In this document: positions 1 through 8,254 of the stretch, one piece after another
Position numbering within the stretch: position 1 is the stretch's first letter
Layout of the letters: every line of letters begins with the position of its first letter
NCBI GenBank assembly: GCA_964426895.1
Contig: CAYRSH010000048.1
Coordinates: 1-11,671 of the forward strand
From: Caldipriscus sp964426895
GTDB lineage: Bacteria; Hydrothermota; Hydrothermia; LBFQ01
DNA length: 11,671 nt
Direction: 5' to 3'
Position numbers and translations under genes: made by a program
Notes under the pieces: generated by a model
The model's database searches: none
Seen by the model: the letters and a program-made list of their open reading frames with translations, nothing else
What the model was told of the DNA's origin: nothing

Positions 1-861
1 GATGGGGGTAGGGGGGGAAATGTGTATCTGATAGGTAAAAGGTCTTTGTATTCCCTTTTGGATTTCAAATATAAGAGGTACTACAAGGCGGAAGACGGTA
101 AAGATGCTAAGGGGGATTTAAACGGGAGGAAGGGTGAAGATTTGTACATACCCGTACCCCTCGGTACGGTTGTAATTGATAACGATACCGGCGAGGTTCT
201 GGGGGAAATAGTTGAGGATGGACAAAAATTATTGGTGGCCAAGGGGGGAAGTGGGGGATTAGGAAATAAACATTTTGCAACATCAACGGAGAGATCCCCT
301 TCAAAGAGAACTTTGGGAAAATCGGGTGAAAAGAGGAATTTAAGGCTCGTTTTGAAACTCCTTGCGGATGTGGGTTTGGTTGGGTTTCCGAATGCTGGAA
401 AGACCACGCTTTTAAACGCATTAACGGGTACAGAGGCTAAGGTTGGGGACTGGGAATTTACAACCCTTTCCCCAAATTTGGGCGTAATAAAAACCCCCTA
501 CTGTGAGATAACCATAGGGGATATCCCGGGTATAATTGAGGGAGCATCGGAGGGTAAGGGTTTGGGTTTGGAATTCTTAAAGCATTTGGATAGGGTTAAT
601 CTAATAGTATTTGTATTGGATGGGACAAGAAATCCCCAAAAGCAATATGAAATCCTTATTTCCGAAATAAACAAGTTCAAAAGTGAGATTTTGAAAAAAC
701 CGCAAATAGTGGTGTTAAACAAGATAGACTTATTAGACGAACTTCCAAAACTCCCCTTTGAGTACATTCCCATAAGCGCAAAAACGTGTGAGGGTATTGA
801 AAAACTCAGAAAATTCCTCATAAATACCCTTTGTAAAATCGGTTTAGGGCATCCTTTATAA
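1..861 (+). CDS. obg: GTPase Obg, 5' end outside the window
   Basis: Obg/CgtA is a ribosome-associated GTPase that acts in 50S subunit assembly and stress control. The reading frame is open from base 1 and begins with the glycine-rich DGGRGGNVYL typical of the Obg fold, so the GTG at 22 is not the start; roughly 30-35 N-terminal residues lie upstream of the window. The rest of the Obg fold follows (KAEDGKDAKGDLNGRKGEDLYIPVPLGTVV), then the G domain: P-loop GFPNAGKTTLL, switch TTLSP, G3 DIPGIIEGAS, G4 NKIDLL and G5 ISAKTCEG. The P-loop has GKT where most Obg proteins have GKS; both are functional. The protein ends just after the G domain, so it lacks the optional C-terminal OCT domain. Its last 44 bp overlap the 3' end of the opposing DUF354 gene. 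The assignment is secure. Confidence 0.97.
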   Translation, partial: DGGRGGNVYLIGKRSLYSLLDFKYKRYYKAEDGKDAKGDLNGRKGEDLYIPVPLGTVVIDNDTGEVLGEIVEDGQKLLVAKGGSGGLGNKHFATSTERSPSKRTLGKSGEKRNLRLVLKLLADVGLVGFPNAGKTTLLNALTGTEAKVGDWEFTTLSPNLGVIKTPYCEITIGDIPGIIEGASEGKGLGLEFLKHLDRVNLIVFVLDGTRNPQKQYEILISEINKFKSEILKKPQIVVLNKIDLLDELPKLPFEYIPISAKTCEGIEKLRKFLINTLCKIGLGHPL

Positions 862-1822
862 TTTTAACGATATCTTCCAGAATGTTGGGGTTGAAGAAAC
901 GGGGTTTAAACTCTTTTTTTAAGTCAATTTTAACATCTTCAACATCCCTTATAAACTTCAAAACCCCCAAATCCTCCAACTTTTTATCCAGAAAACCGGG
1001 CATGGGTAAAACGGAATATGCAGGAGTTCCCAAGATAACCGCCTCCCTTGTCATAGTCCCCCCACCCCCTATGAAGGCATCAGCCCAAAATATCAACTGG
1101 GGAGCATCTACGGGTTTGGAAAGTAAAGGTAAGTTCAAACCCTTACATATCCCTTCATCCTCCGGGTTTCTGTGCAAAACCCTAACATCTACTCCCTTAC
1201 TCTTTAAACTTTTTAAAACCTCCCAAAAAACACCATAGCCCCTTTGGTATAGGGAGGAGGTTGAAGGTGGCCTTGCTAAGACAAAGGGCCTTTTGATGTT
1301 AAATTTTTGGGGTATTTCCGGATTGGGCTTGAAATCCTTTAAATAAAGCTCTTCCTTTAATCCCCTATACTTAATAACCCTTTTTGCCCCGAAGCGTCTT
1401 AACGCATCCTCCGGAAACCACTCTTGAACCACCACTATATCGGAAAGTCTAAAAGCCAAATGGTTGGCGGGTTGCTTATCGTAATCCATAAATGTAATGT
1501 TTCTTATACCCATTAACCTACTCGCCAATATCTGGTCGTATGAGTTGTGGGACACGGCAAGATGGGGTTTTTCTCCTTTGAAAAGGTTTAAAAAACCTTT
1601 AACCCTTCCAAACATTGATACAACCTTTCCAACTTTCCCCCTACCGCCATACCTCCCAACGGGTATGTAGTCCATGTTAAACATCTTTAAAAGGGATATA
1701 GTTTCCGAGAAATCCCTTGCGGTTATGAAAACATCAAAATCCTTTTGTAAAACCTCAATTATTGGCCTGAAAAACATCACATGTGGAGAATTTGCCAAAT
1801 CAAACCAAATTACTCTACGCAC
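818..1822 (-). CDS. DUF354 family glycosyltransferase-like protein
   Basis: This 334-residue protein matches the DUF354 family, predicted GT-B fold proteins of unknown substrate found in archaea and bacteria. Seen here are the N-terminal signature VIWFDLANSPHVMFFRPII (residues 4-22), ITARDFSETISLL (33-45), FMDYDKQPANHLAF (111-124) and, in the C-terminal lobe, IGGGGTMTREAVILGTP (251-267), which resembles the donor-binding loop of MurG/WecB-like enzymes. No signal peptide or membrane segment is visible. The start is GTG at 1820-1822; it lies inside the end of the upstream phosphatase gene (13-bp overlap), so translational coupling is likely. The 3' end overlaps obg tail to tail. A role in cell-envelope or surface-glycan sugar transfer is an inference from the fold only. 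Confidence 0.85.
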   Translation of the reverse strand: MRRVIWFDLANSPHVMFFRPIIEVLQKDFDVFITARDFSETISLLKMFNMDYIPVGRYGGRGKVGKVVSMFGRVKGFLNLFKGEKPHLAVSHNSYDQILASRLMGIRNITFMDYDKQPANHLAFRLSDIVVVQEWFPEDALRRFGAKRVIKYRGLKEELYLKDFKPNPEIPQKFNIKRPFVLARPPSTSSLYQRGYGVFWEVLKSLKSKGVDVRVLHRNPEDEGICKGLNLPLLSKPVDAPQLIFWADAFIGGGGTMTREAVILGTPAYSVLPMPGFLDKKLEDLGVLKFIRDVEDVKIDLKKEFKPRFFNPNILEDIVKIIKDALNRFYKGYL

Positions 1823-3324
1823 TTCATTATTACCAGTGTTATATCGTCCGATTGTGGTGTATCCCCAACGAAATCCCTAATACCCGCAAGTATCCCCTCC
1901 TTTATATCGTTTGCGGAATAATCCTTTTGCGCCAAACTTTCAACGAGTTTTAAGAACCTATCCTCACCAAACTGTTCATTTCTCAAATTCGTAGCCTCGG
2001 TTATACCATCCGAGTATAAAACTATTACATCCCCCTTTTCCATAGTTAGCGTGTATTCTTGGAGGTTTCGTTCTAAATCCTCAACGCTTAAAATTGATAA
2101 ACCAAGAGGGGAACCTTCCAATTCCAACATAAAAGCCTTCCCTTTTGATGCTTTATATACAATAGGTGGGTTATGCCCGGCCGAAGACACGGTTAGGGTT
2201 TTATACTCCGGTTTCAGAGCGGCTATGCAGGATGTTATATACATATCTTCGGGGATTTCCCCTAACAGGTTTTCATGAACCTTTATCATTAACTCCTTGG
2301 GAGATGAAGAAATTGAAGATTCGGAGTGTATTATTGATCTAAACATTACGACAACCAAGGAACCCGCGACACCCTTTCCGGAAACATCGGCAACCAGAAA
2401 ACCTATTTGGCCATCCCTCATACGGAAAAAGTCGTAATAATCCCCACCCACCAAAAGGGCGGGTTTATAAGCCGTGGAAAATTCAAAACCTTTTATCTTT
2501 GGTATGCTTCTCGGCAGCAAAACGCTTTGTATCCTCCTCGCCAATTCAACCTCGTGTTTAAACTTTTCCGTTTCCACCAATCTCGTTTGTACTTCCTTTA
2601 ACTTTTCCGCCATTTTACCCACGGCATCTGCTATTTGCCCTATCTCATCATTTGATGAAATCCTCGGCCTATGGTCTAAATTACCCTCACCTATGATTTT
2701 TAGGTCTTCAACCAATATCCCTATGTTTTTTGTGAGCAAATATGTAAATAACATTGTCCCGATTAGGCCTATTCCTATGGTTATAATTGCGGTTGATATC
2801 AACACTAAGAATATGTTTTTTGTCGTTTCCGTTATATCCCTCTTGGAAAGCGTTAGGAAAACCTTGCCTATTACCTGCTTCCTTATCCTGTCTATCATGG
2901 GCGATACCACAACTATCCCCTTACGATTTTCATAAAGACTAACGGTAATGTTTGATGATGTATCGAATATTGTTTTATAAAGTCTCATGCTTTCGGGGGA
3001 AAACCTTTTCCCCTTTAAAAGTATGCTATCGCTGTGGGATATTATTATATCCTTATCGTTCACCACAACCACGGAGAGAACACCGGGATTTGACCTTTTC
3101 AAACCCGCGGTTATACTAACTAAGGTTAAATCGTCGTCTTGAAGATAAGCTTCTGAGGCTTGGGATGAAAGGTATCGTGCCAAAGAAACACCCCTAAGCT
3201 CTATTTGATTGCGAACCCTTTGCGATACTATGTTTGTTATAACCACAATTGAACCGCCTATGGCCAAAATTAAAATAAACCCGAATAGTAAGAACAATTT
3301 AAACGATAAACTCAATCTCCCCAT
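1810..3324 (-). CDS. Membrane SpoIIE/RsbU-type PP2C phosphatase with HAMP domain
   Basis: This is a sensor phosphatase expected to dephosphorylate an anti-anti-sigma (STAS) protein in a partner-switching circuit. Domains in order: TM helix at about residues 7-32; an extracytoplasmic region of about 135 residues, probably a Cache-like sensor; TM helix 171-196; HAMP linker 197-250 with DEIGQIADAVGKM; and a SpoIIE-type PP2C domain 275-504. Metal-binding motifs GGDYYD (293-298), DVSGKG (313-318), YSDGITEA (437-444) and SDDITL (492-497) are all present, so it should be active. I chose ATG at 3324, two bases beyond the stop of the upstream kinase gene (TAAAATG); a TTG at 3333 would add three residues but has no better Shine-Dalgarno. 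It follows the RsbW-like gene directly, the classic pairing of kinase and opposing phosphatase. Confidence 0.9.
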   Translation of the reverse strand: MGRLSLSFKLFLLFGFILILAIGGSIVVITNIVSQRVRNQIELRGVSLARYLSSQASEAYLQDDDLTLVSITAGLKRSNPGVLSVVVVNDKDIIISHSDSILLKGKRFSPESMRLYKTIFDTSSNITVSLYENRKGIVVVSPMIDRIRKQVIGKVFLTLSKRDITETTKNIFLVLISTAIITIGIGLIGTMLFTYLLTKNIGILVEDLKIIGEGNLDHRPRISSNDEIGQIADAVGKMAEKLKEVQTRLVETEKFKHEVELARRIQSVLLPRSIPKIKGFEFSTAYKPALLVGGDYYDFFRMRDGQIGFLVADVSGKGVAGSLVVVMFRSIIHSESSISSSPKELMIKVHENLLGEIPEDMYITSCIAALKPEYKTLTVSSAGHNPPIVYKASKGKAFMLELEGSPLGLSILSVEDLERNLQEYTLTMEKGDVIVLYSDGITEATNLRNEQFGEDRFLKLVESLAQKDYSANDIKEGILAGIRDFVGDTPQSDDITLVIMKCVE

Positions 3325-3325
3325 T

Positions 3326-3775
3326 TTATTCAAACCGTTTTACAACGACAAAATACTTTCCACCCGAAACCCTTCTCCAAAAGGCCTTATCCGCCAAGCG
3401 CGAGATAACCATAAGCCCTATACCCCCTATTTTCTCGCTTTTCTTAAACCATTCGTTCAAATTCACCTCATAATTGCTCATATCCATAGGGAAACCTTTG
3501 GGTATATCACCCCTATCAAAAACGGTTAAAACAAAGTATTTTTTGTTTTTCTTTTCCTCTATGTAAAGGGAAACCCTGACTATACCCCTTTTACCTTCTG
3601 GATATGCATGTCTTATGGCGTTTGATGTGGCCTCATCAAATATCGTCATCATATCTTCCGATATTTTGCTGCTGGTTGTGAATTTATCAATTACGGATTT
3701 AAAAAATTTCCTCGCTTCTCCCATCTCTTCAAGCAATTCATTGGACATTTCTAAGGAAAGTATCTTTCTCCTCAA
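3326..3775 (-). CDS. RsbW/SpoIIAB-like serine kinase (anti-sigma factor type)
   Basis: This is a 149-residue GHKL-fold ATPase of the HATPase_c_2 group. Such proteins bind a sigma factor or another target and phosphorylate a STAS antagonist. The N box is FDEATSNAIRHAY (E48, N52), the G1 box VFDRGDIP (D87, G89), and the G2 box GGIGLMVI (117-124); all ATP-binding residues look intact. I placed the start at TTG 3775 because the first beta strand (KILSLEMSNEL) lies directly after it. The next ATG, codon 10, would remove that strand, and a stop codon lies four codons upstream of the TTG. The sequence TTGAGGAG puts a Shine-Dalgarno-like GAGGAG inside the first codons, which makes the exact start uncertain. 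No sigma factor or STAS gene is nearby, so the target is unknown. Confidence 0.87.
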   Translation of the reverse strand: MRRKILSLEMSNELLEEMGEARKFFKSVIDKFTTSSKISEDMMTIFDEATSNAIRHAYPEGKRGIVRVSLYIEEKKNKKYFVLTVFDRGDIPKGFPMDMSNYEVNLNEWFKKSEKIGGIGLMVISRLADKAFWRRVSGGKYFVVVKRFE

Positions 3776-3783
3776 TGTTGGAT

Positions 3784-3789
3784 ATTATA
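3784..3789 (-). promoter_or_regulatory. Possible -10 box before the RsbW-like gene
   Basis: A perfect TATAAT on the minus strand lies in the 27-bp gap between the acyl-CoA synthetase gene and the RsbW-like gene, 8 nt before the TTG start. Transcription would begin at or within a few bases of the start codon. I see no good -35 hexamer at 16-18 bp, so this may be weak or chance. It would let the kinase, phosphatase and DUF354 genes be transcribed apart from the upstream array. Confidence 0.4.
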
Positions 3790-3802
3790 CCCCCGTTTAA
3801 TT

Positions 3803-5512
3803 TCAATGCTCGGTTATCTTTACCTTCTCCCCCACTTTTATAAAAACACCCTCAAAGAGATGCCTTTTAATTTTCCTTGTGGTAGTTTTTGGAAATTCCT
3901 CATACCTCAACGCAAACCTCTTTATCCTCTTATAAGGTGCCAAATCCTTACTCAACCTCTCTATTTCCTTGGAGATCAAATCGTATATAAATTCGTCATC
4001 GGGGGTAGCGTTTAACTTATGTGCCAAACTTCTAACCTCATCAAGGTTTGGATATACCAAAGCCTGAACCTCCTCTTCGCCGGTATCCGGATTTTTTGCA
4101 CCGAAAACCAAAATCTCCTCAATATAAGGCGATTCTATGAGTTTATTCTCTATTTCCTCGGGATATATGTTCTTACCCCCTTTGCTAACTATAACCGCCT
4201 TTCTCCTACCCGTAATGTAAAGGTATCCGTCCTCATCAAAGTACCCCACATCACCCGTTAAAAACCAGCCGTCATCCGTAAAAACCTCTTTTGTAGCCTT
4301 TTCGTTTTTATAATAACCCCTCATCACCACGGGACCCCTTGCCCCTATTTCCCCTTCACCGTTTTCATTAACATCAAACAGTTTAATCTCCACGCCCGGA
4401 ATGGGCAAACCAACGGAAGCATTTCTCGGAGCATGTGGTGGATTCACGGTTAATATCGGTGATGTTTCGGATAACCCATAACCCTGTATTATCGGAAAAC
4501 CCAAATCTTCCAAACCTTTTGATACCCAAACGGGCAATGCCGCACCCCCCGAAACCATATATTTAATCCTTTCCAAACCTAAGGTTGATTTTATCCTTTT
4601 AGATAGTTGATTTTTAAAGAATCTTCTCATAAGCCCTATTATAACTTTCCTTGTAGGTGGCTGATTTTCCAACTCTTTTAGTATCCTTTGGTATATCTTT
4701 TCAAGGATTAAAGGTACGGTTAGCCAAACCGTGGGTTTAATTTCCTTGATCTCCTGTATCATCACATTTGGCCTTAAAGAACTTGCATATGCCACGGTAG
4801 CCCCTATATAAAAGGGCGCTATAAATCCCACCGTACATTCATAAACATGATGGATGGGTAGAATTGAGAAGAATATATCCTCCTCGTTTATATCTATGAC
4901 CTGATATACCCCTTCAAGGTCGCTCATAATATTCCCATGGGTAAGCATAACGCCTTTTGGGGAACCGGTTGTTCCCGATGTAAAAAGGATTTCTGCTAAG
5001 TGTTCTCCATCAACCTCAAAGCGGTCAATACCCTTGTATTTTTTTAAGATTTCGGGATAATTGGGGATATTTTTGTTTTCATCCATACATAGGATAAAAT
5101 TCAGTTTTAAGTCATCCTTCGCCTCGAGCATCTCGTCCAAGTATTCCTTTGAGCATATAACACCCTTAACACCCGCAAAATCCATTAAAAACCTCCTCTC
5201 AACATCCGTTAGCTTCGCATCCAAGGGTATAACCATCCCTCCTATCCACTGAATTGCCAAGTATCCCCACCCCCATTCCGGGCGGTTTTCGGAAACGAGG
5301 GCTACAAAATCCCTGGGTTTAACCCCCAATTCCTTTAAATATTCGGCTATCTTTTTGACATTACTTAGAACTTCTCCATACTTATATTCAACCCATTTTC
5401 CATCCCTCTTGATCTTTGACATCACCCTATCCTTATATTCATTTGCGGATTTTTCAAACGCTTCCGTTATGGTTTTATAACCCTTGGGTTTCCTTAAAAT
5501 CCTGTGTTTCAT
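3803..5512 (-). CDS. Long-chain acyl-CoA synthetase (AMP-binding, FadD-like)
   Basis: This adenylate-forming enzyme activates fatty acids to acyl-CoA with ATP through an acyl-AMP intermediate. The 569-residue length suits the AMP-dependent long-chain acyl-CoA synthetase family. Motifs visible are the phosphate-binding loop LFTSGTTGSPKGVMLTHGN (176-194), the A5 motif GYGLSET (344-350), A7 GWFLTGD (415-421), the hinge region GRRKAVIVSKGGKNIYPEE (435-453) and the C-terminal PKTTTRKIKR (541-550), which holds the catalytic lysine. There is no carrier-protein domain and no signal peptide. The ATG at 5512 is the only sensible start and lies 7 nt from a good -10 box, suggesting a leaderless message. 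Exact chain-length preference cannot be read from sequence. The neighbours give no clear fatty-acid context. Confidence 0.93.
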   Translation of the reverse strand: MKHRILRKPKGYKTITEAFEKSANEYKDRVMSKIKRDGKWVEYKYGEVLSNVKKIAEYLKELGVKPRDFVALVSENRPEWGWGYLAIQWIGGMVIPLDAKLTDVERRFLMDFAGVKGVICSKEYLDEMLEAKDDLKLNFILCMDENKNIPNYPEILKKYKGIDRFEVDGEHLAEILFTSGTTGSPKGVMLTHGNIMSDLEGVYQVIDINEEDIFFSILPIHHVYECTVGFIAPFYIGATVAYASSLRPNVMIQEIKEIKPTVWLTVPLILEKIYQRILKELENQPPTRKVIIGLMRRFFKNQLSKRIKSTLGLERIKYMVSGGAALPVWVSKGLEDLGFPIIQGYGLSETSPILTVNPPHAPRNASVGLPIPGVEIKLFDVNENGEGEIGARGPVVMRGYYKNEKATKEVFTDDGWFLTGDVGYFDEDGYLYITGRRKAVIVSKGGKNIYPEEIENKLIESPYIEEILVFGAKNPDTGEEEVQALVYPNLDEVRSLAHKLNATPDDEFIYDLISKEIERLSKDLAPYKRIKRFALRYEEFPKTTTRKIKRHLFEGVFIKVGEKVKITEH

Positions 5513-5550
5513 AGCAGGTATTTTAAACTGGTATAAATTGGAATTTCAAA
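5513..5550 (-). promoter_or_regulatory. Promoter and repeated element of the acyl-CoA synthetase gene
   Basis: On the minus strand a -35-like TTGAAA (5544-5549, overlapping the tilS stop) is separated by 18 bp from -10 TAAAAT (5520-5525), and only 7 nt separate the -10 from the ATG. That spacing puts the predicted transcription start on or next to the ATG. Bases 5513-5533 match 10381-10401, in front of gcvT, at 20 of 21 positions. The spacer also contains AAATTCCAATTT, an inverted repeat with a two-base centre (5536-5547). Confidence 0.62.
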
Positions 5551-6772
5551 TCAAACCTATAAACCTTAGAATATCAAAGAAATCGGGTATTTCGGGGTTT
5601 ATCCTATCAAGCCCTACGCTTTTATCTCCCCCCTCTTCATAAATGAAGGGTATCCAAGCAATCTTACCGTTAATTTCAATAATAGGGTAAAAATCCCTCA
5701 AAAATGGGGGTATTTTCTTTTTATGGAATATCTCACCCAACCTCTTAGAGTTTATAGTATCTCCCCCCTTCCTAAACCTTATGGTTATTTCACCCAAACT
5801 TTTAACCCTACCAGTGTATCTGCCTTTACCCTTTACCACCTTCAAGTTTAAGTCTTCTAATTTGGGTTCCTTTTTAAACCCTACAAAGAAATCATTAAAC
5901 CTGTAAATTTTCCAGTTCTTTATAATGAAACATTTCCCGTTTTTTAAATAAAAAACCTGCCTTAACGGTTTTATCTCAACATCCAGAATTCGGGATAGGG
6001 TTCTTAAAACCGGTATATATTCCGAAATCCTTAATGCAAATGCTCCTCCGGTGAATATCAGGTTTTTATCCGAAAATTCGTCTAATAACCGTTGAAAATA
6101 TTCCCTCTCCTCCCAAAGGTTTATATATGTGTTGGCAAACCTGTCGCACCAATTTGGGAAAATCTTTTCAAGGTTTGGCTCTATATACATCCTTATCCTG
6201 TTCCTACTAAATTTATCGGATAAGTTGCTCTCATCCTCAACCCATTCATATCCGGCATCACTCAAATACTCCCTTATTTCCTCCCTACACATCAATATCA
6301 AAGGCCTTATAAATATTTCAACCTTGGGTGGTAATATCAAACCCATCAATCCGCTACCCCTTAAAGAGTTAAACAAGAAGGTCTCAAGGGCATCCGTGAG
6401 GTTATGTCCCAAGGCGATGGCATTAAACCCGTACTCCTTTGCATATCTTCTAAATATTTCATACCTCTTTTCTCTTCCTTTCTCTTCCAACGCCGTATGA
6501 CCTTCTATATTTATCCTTTCAACAAAAACATCCACACCTATGGTTTTGCAAAAGTTTATGCACCATTCCTCATCCCTTTTGGCGGTTTCCCTTAAACCGT
6601 GATTGATATGTAAAGCTTTTACATCAAATCCCAATTCCCTAAGTGCCAATAAGCAATATGTGGAATCCGCACCACCCGAAAAACCCACTAAAACTTTATC
6701 CCCTTCATTCATAAGTTTAAACTCCCTTATTGCCGATTTTACCTTTTCAAGACCTGGCAATCTTTTGCGCAT
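5546..6772 (-). CDS. tilS: tRNA(Ile)-lysidine synthase TilS
   Basis: TilS converts C34 of the CAU anticodon of a minor isoleucine tRNA to lysidine with ATP and lysine, so that the tRNA reads AUA codons. The PP-loop SGGADS (32-37) is intact. It is followed by ALHINHGLRETAKRDEEWC (53-71), GHNLTDALETFLFNSLRGSGLMGL (122-145), and RPLILMCREEIREYL with DESN and SRNRIR, all typical of the N-terminal catalytic domain. The C-terminal TilS domain is recognised from ITIRFRKGGDTI followed by KKIPPFLRDFYPIIEINGKIAWIP. The usual HHxDDQ is HNLTDA here, a tolerated variation. At 408 residues it is of normal length. It overlaps the upstream membrane-protein gene by 26 bp, and a purine-rich AAGAAGGG lies about 9 nt before the ATG. 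Confidence 0.95.
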   Translation of the reverse strand: MRKRLPGLEKVKSAIREFKLMNEGDKVLVGFSGGADSTYCLLALRELGFDVKALHINHGLRETAKRDEEWCINFCKTIGVDVFVERINIEGHTALEEKGREKRYEIFRRYAKEYGFNAIALGHNLTDALETFLFNSLRGSGLMGLILPPKVEIFIRPLILMCREEIREYLSDAGYEWVEDESNLSDKFSRNRIRMYIEPNLEKIFPNWCDRFANTYINLWEEREYFQRLLDEFSDKNLIFTGGAFALRISEYIPVLRTLSRILDVEIKPLRQVFYLKNGKCFIIKNWKIYRFNDFFVGFKKEPKLEDLNLKVVKGKGRYTGRVKSLGEITIRFRKGGDTINSKRLGEIFHKKKIPPFLRDFYPIIEINGKIAWIPFIYEEGGDKSVGLDRINPEIPDFFDILRFIGLI

Positions 6773-7361
6773 TTGTACGAACCCTTCTTATATCCCTTAT
6801 GAGGTTGTTTAACGAAGACCCTACCCTTCCAAAATCCCCATATAATTCCACCTTCTCCCAGATTATCCCAAGTCTTAGATCCAATATAAACCTGTCCATT
6901 TCGGCCAAATTTTTCCTAATTTCAAGAATTCCAAATATGGAAAATATAACTGTTATGCCAAAAAATAAGATAGAACTTGCGGGGAATACCAAGTTTAAAC
7001 CCCTTTCACCTTTCAAGATTATCTTATCCGTTAAGCCTTTGATTTTTGAAATGTAGTTTTCCACATCCGCCGGCGAGGATTTCTTGGATGTTAAAACCGC
7101 ACTTAAAGAATCCGTATAAAACATTAAAGAACTATCACCTATTTCCTGTGATAAACCCTTACAAGTGTTTAAGTGGGATTGCATTAACACATCGTTTTTT
7201 AGGGCATAATACATGCCCGCATAGGATAGGTTTTCTCTAAGGTTCATAACTTTTAACTTCAAATCGGTAGCAGACTTAAAACTTAAAATATCCATGACCG
7301 TTAAAATGCTTAAAATTAGCCAAATAAGTGAAGAAAGTATTATACCCACAAACCATTTCAT
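6747..7361 (-). CDS. Two-TM sensor-like membrane protein of unknown function
   Basis: I do not recognise a named family. The 204-residue protein has a TM helix at about 4-24, a mostly helical outer region of about 100 residues (25-122), a second TM helix at 123-148, and a short cytoplasmic tail. The layout resembles the ligand-binding half of a chemoreceptor or histidine kinase with a coiled cytoplasmic stalk (149-204) but no HAMP motif, kinase or MCP signalling hairpin. It could therefore pass a signal to a separate partner or only anchor one. The start ATG at 7361 overlaps the upstream stop as ATGA and has a good Shine-Dalgarno GGAGG. It lies between the DUF4388-like gene and tilS. Confidence 0.75.
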   Translation of the reverse strand: MKWFVGIILSSLIWLILSILTVMDILSFKSATDLKLKVMNLRENLSYAGMYYALKNDVLMQSHLNTCKGLSQEIGDSSLMFYTDSLSAVLTSKKSSPADVENYISKIKGLTDKIILKGERGLNLVFPASSILFFGITVIFSIFGILEIRKNLAEMDRFILDLRLGIIWEKVELYGDFGRVGSSLNNLIRDIRRVRTNAQKIARS

Positions 7362-8254
7362 AGTACATCCTCCAACTCCCGCTTAATATCTTCCAATTCC
7401 TCGGAAAACCTCTTACCCGCCTCCATAAGTATATCGCATAAGTAAGAAATTATCCTTAAACCCTTATAGGGTGGCGCATTTATCTTTATTTCGCCGTCAA
7501 GTTCCACAAAACCCAAGATGGGGTCTAAGAATGGCTCTTCTTCGGCATACTTTATCATAGTTTCGCGAATTTTTATAGGCAAATTTTCGTCATTTCGCTT
7601 TAAGTTTTTATAAATTTTGTTTAGCCTCTGTAAAAAGTTGTTGAAGTGGTATTCGTAATTCCTTTCCGATAACGGCCCTTCAACGGAAAATGCGGACATT
7701 TCGTATATTCCACTTTCCGAAATCTCTTGTTTTATTGCTAAACTTCTACCCCTTGAAAATGCTATTAAGGGGTTTCCCGATAGAAAAACCACGGAGGCCT
7801 GTTTTGGTGAGAATATTTTGAGGATTCCGGAAAACCTTAAATCTTTGAGGTCATCCATTACCTTTGTTGGATAAAGGGTTATGGATTCCATAACTTTGGA
7901 AGACTTGTGTATTAGGGAAATTATTACTATCACTTCACTGTTGTGGGCATAAAAGTTGTAATCATAAGATTTAACCCGGGCGGAGGCCGAAAGCCCTTTT
8001 ATAAATCCGTCGCAATTAAATGAATACATAATTTCACCCTCAACGCTTATACCTTCTAAGAATTTACCGGAATCGTAAAAAGATATTATCATTTCGTTCA
8101 ACCTTGATAAGGTCAGTATTCCGGTTAAGGAGTTATCCTTTATATCGCGTATAACCTCCGATAATTCATTCCATAACCCCTTGCCGGAGTAAAGGGGTTG
8201 CGTATAAAAATCTTCAAGGATTCCTAAGACGTCTAAGGTCTTCAACAATGCCAT
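7358..8254 (-). CDS. Protein with two DUF4388-like repeats
   Basis: This 298-residue soluble protein contains two segments that resemble each other and the DUF4388 (PATAN-type) domain, which usually occurs beside signalling proteins. The first is at about 31-75 (VIRDIKDNSLTGILTLSRL..., then SFYDSGKFLEG); the second at about 130-172 (VMDDLKDLRFSGILKIFSP..., then VFLSGNPLIAF). Both follow the pattern V(I/M)xD(I/L)KDxxx(T/S)GIL followed by a strand and a G-containing turn. The C-terminal third (about 225-298, with FLDPILGFVELDGEIKI and a final charged helix) matches nothing I recognise. No membrane segment is seen. The ATG at 8254 overlaps the upstream gene by 41 bp and lacks a clear Shine-Dalgarno; a later start would cut the first repeat. 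Its stop overlaps the next start as ATGA, so it is probably made together with the two-TM protein. Confidence 0.75.
   Translation of the reverse strand: MALLKTLDVLGILEDFYTQPLYSGKGLWNELSEVIRDIKDNSLTGILTLSRLNEMIISFYDSGKFLEGISVEGEIMYSFNCDGFIKGLSASARVKSYDYNFYAHNSEVIVIISLIHKSSKVMESITLYPTKVMDDLKDLRFSGILKIFSPKQASVVFLSGNPLIAFSRGRSLAIKQEISESGIYEMSAFSVEGPLSERNYEYHFNNFLQRLNKIYKNLKRNDENLPIKIRETMIKYAEEEPFLDPILGFVELDGEIKINAPPYKGLRIISYLCDILMEAGKRFSEELEDIKRELEDVL
7369..7373 (-). promoter_or_regulatory. Shine-Dalgarno GGAGG of the two-TM protein gene
   Basis: GGAGG on the minus strand lies 7 nt before the ATG at 7361, inside the end of the upstream gene. It is the clearest ribosome binding site in the window and contrasts with genes behind the -10-like boxes, which have little or no room for one. 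Confidence 0.6.

Noticed and set aside
1..20. G-rich tract as a G-quadruplex or regulatory element
   Set aside because: It is fully explained by the glycine codons of the DGGRGG motif in the Obg fold.
81..421. Two open frames of over 100 codons on the minus strand
   Set aside because: They are antisense to the glycine-rich part of obg, whose repeated GGN codons suppress stops on the other strand.
2474..2935. 153-codon open frame on the plus strand
   Set aside because: It lies antisense within the membrane phosphatase gene, which has complete domain support; its translation shows no family pattern.
3801..3806. TTGAAA as -35 for the TATAAT at 3784-3789
   Set aside because: The spacer is only 11 bp, too short for a sigma-70-type promoter.
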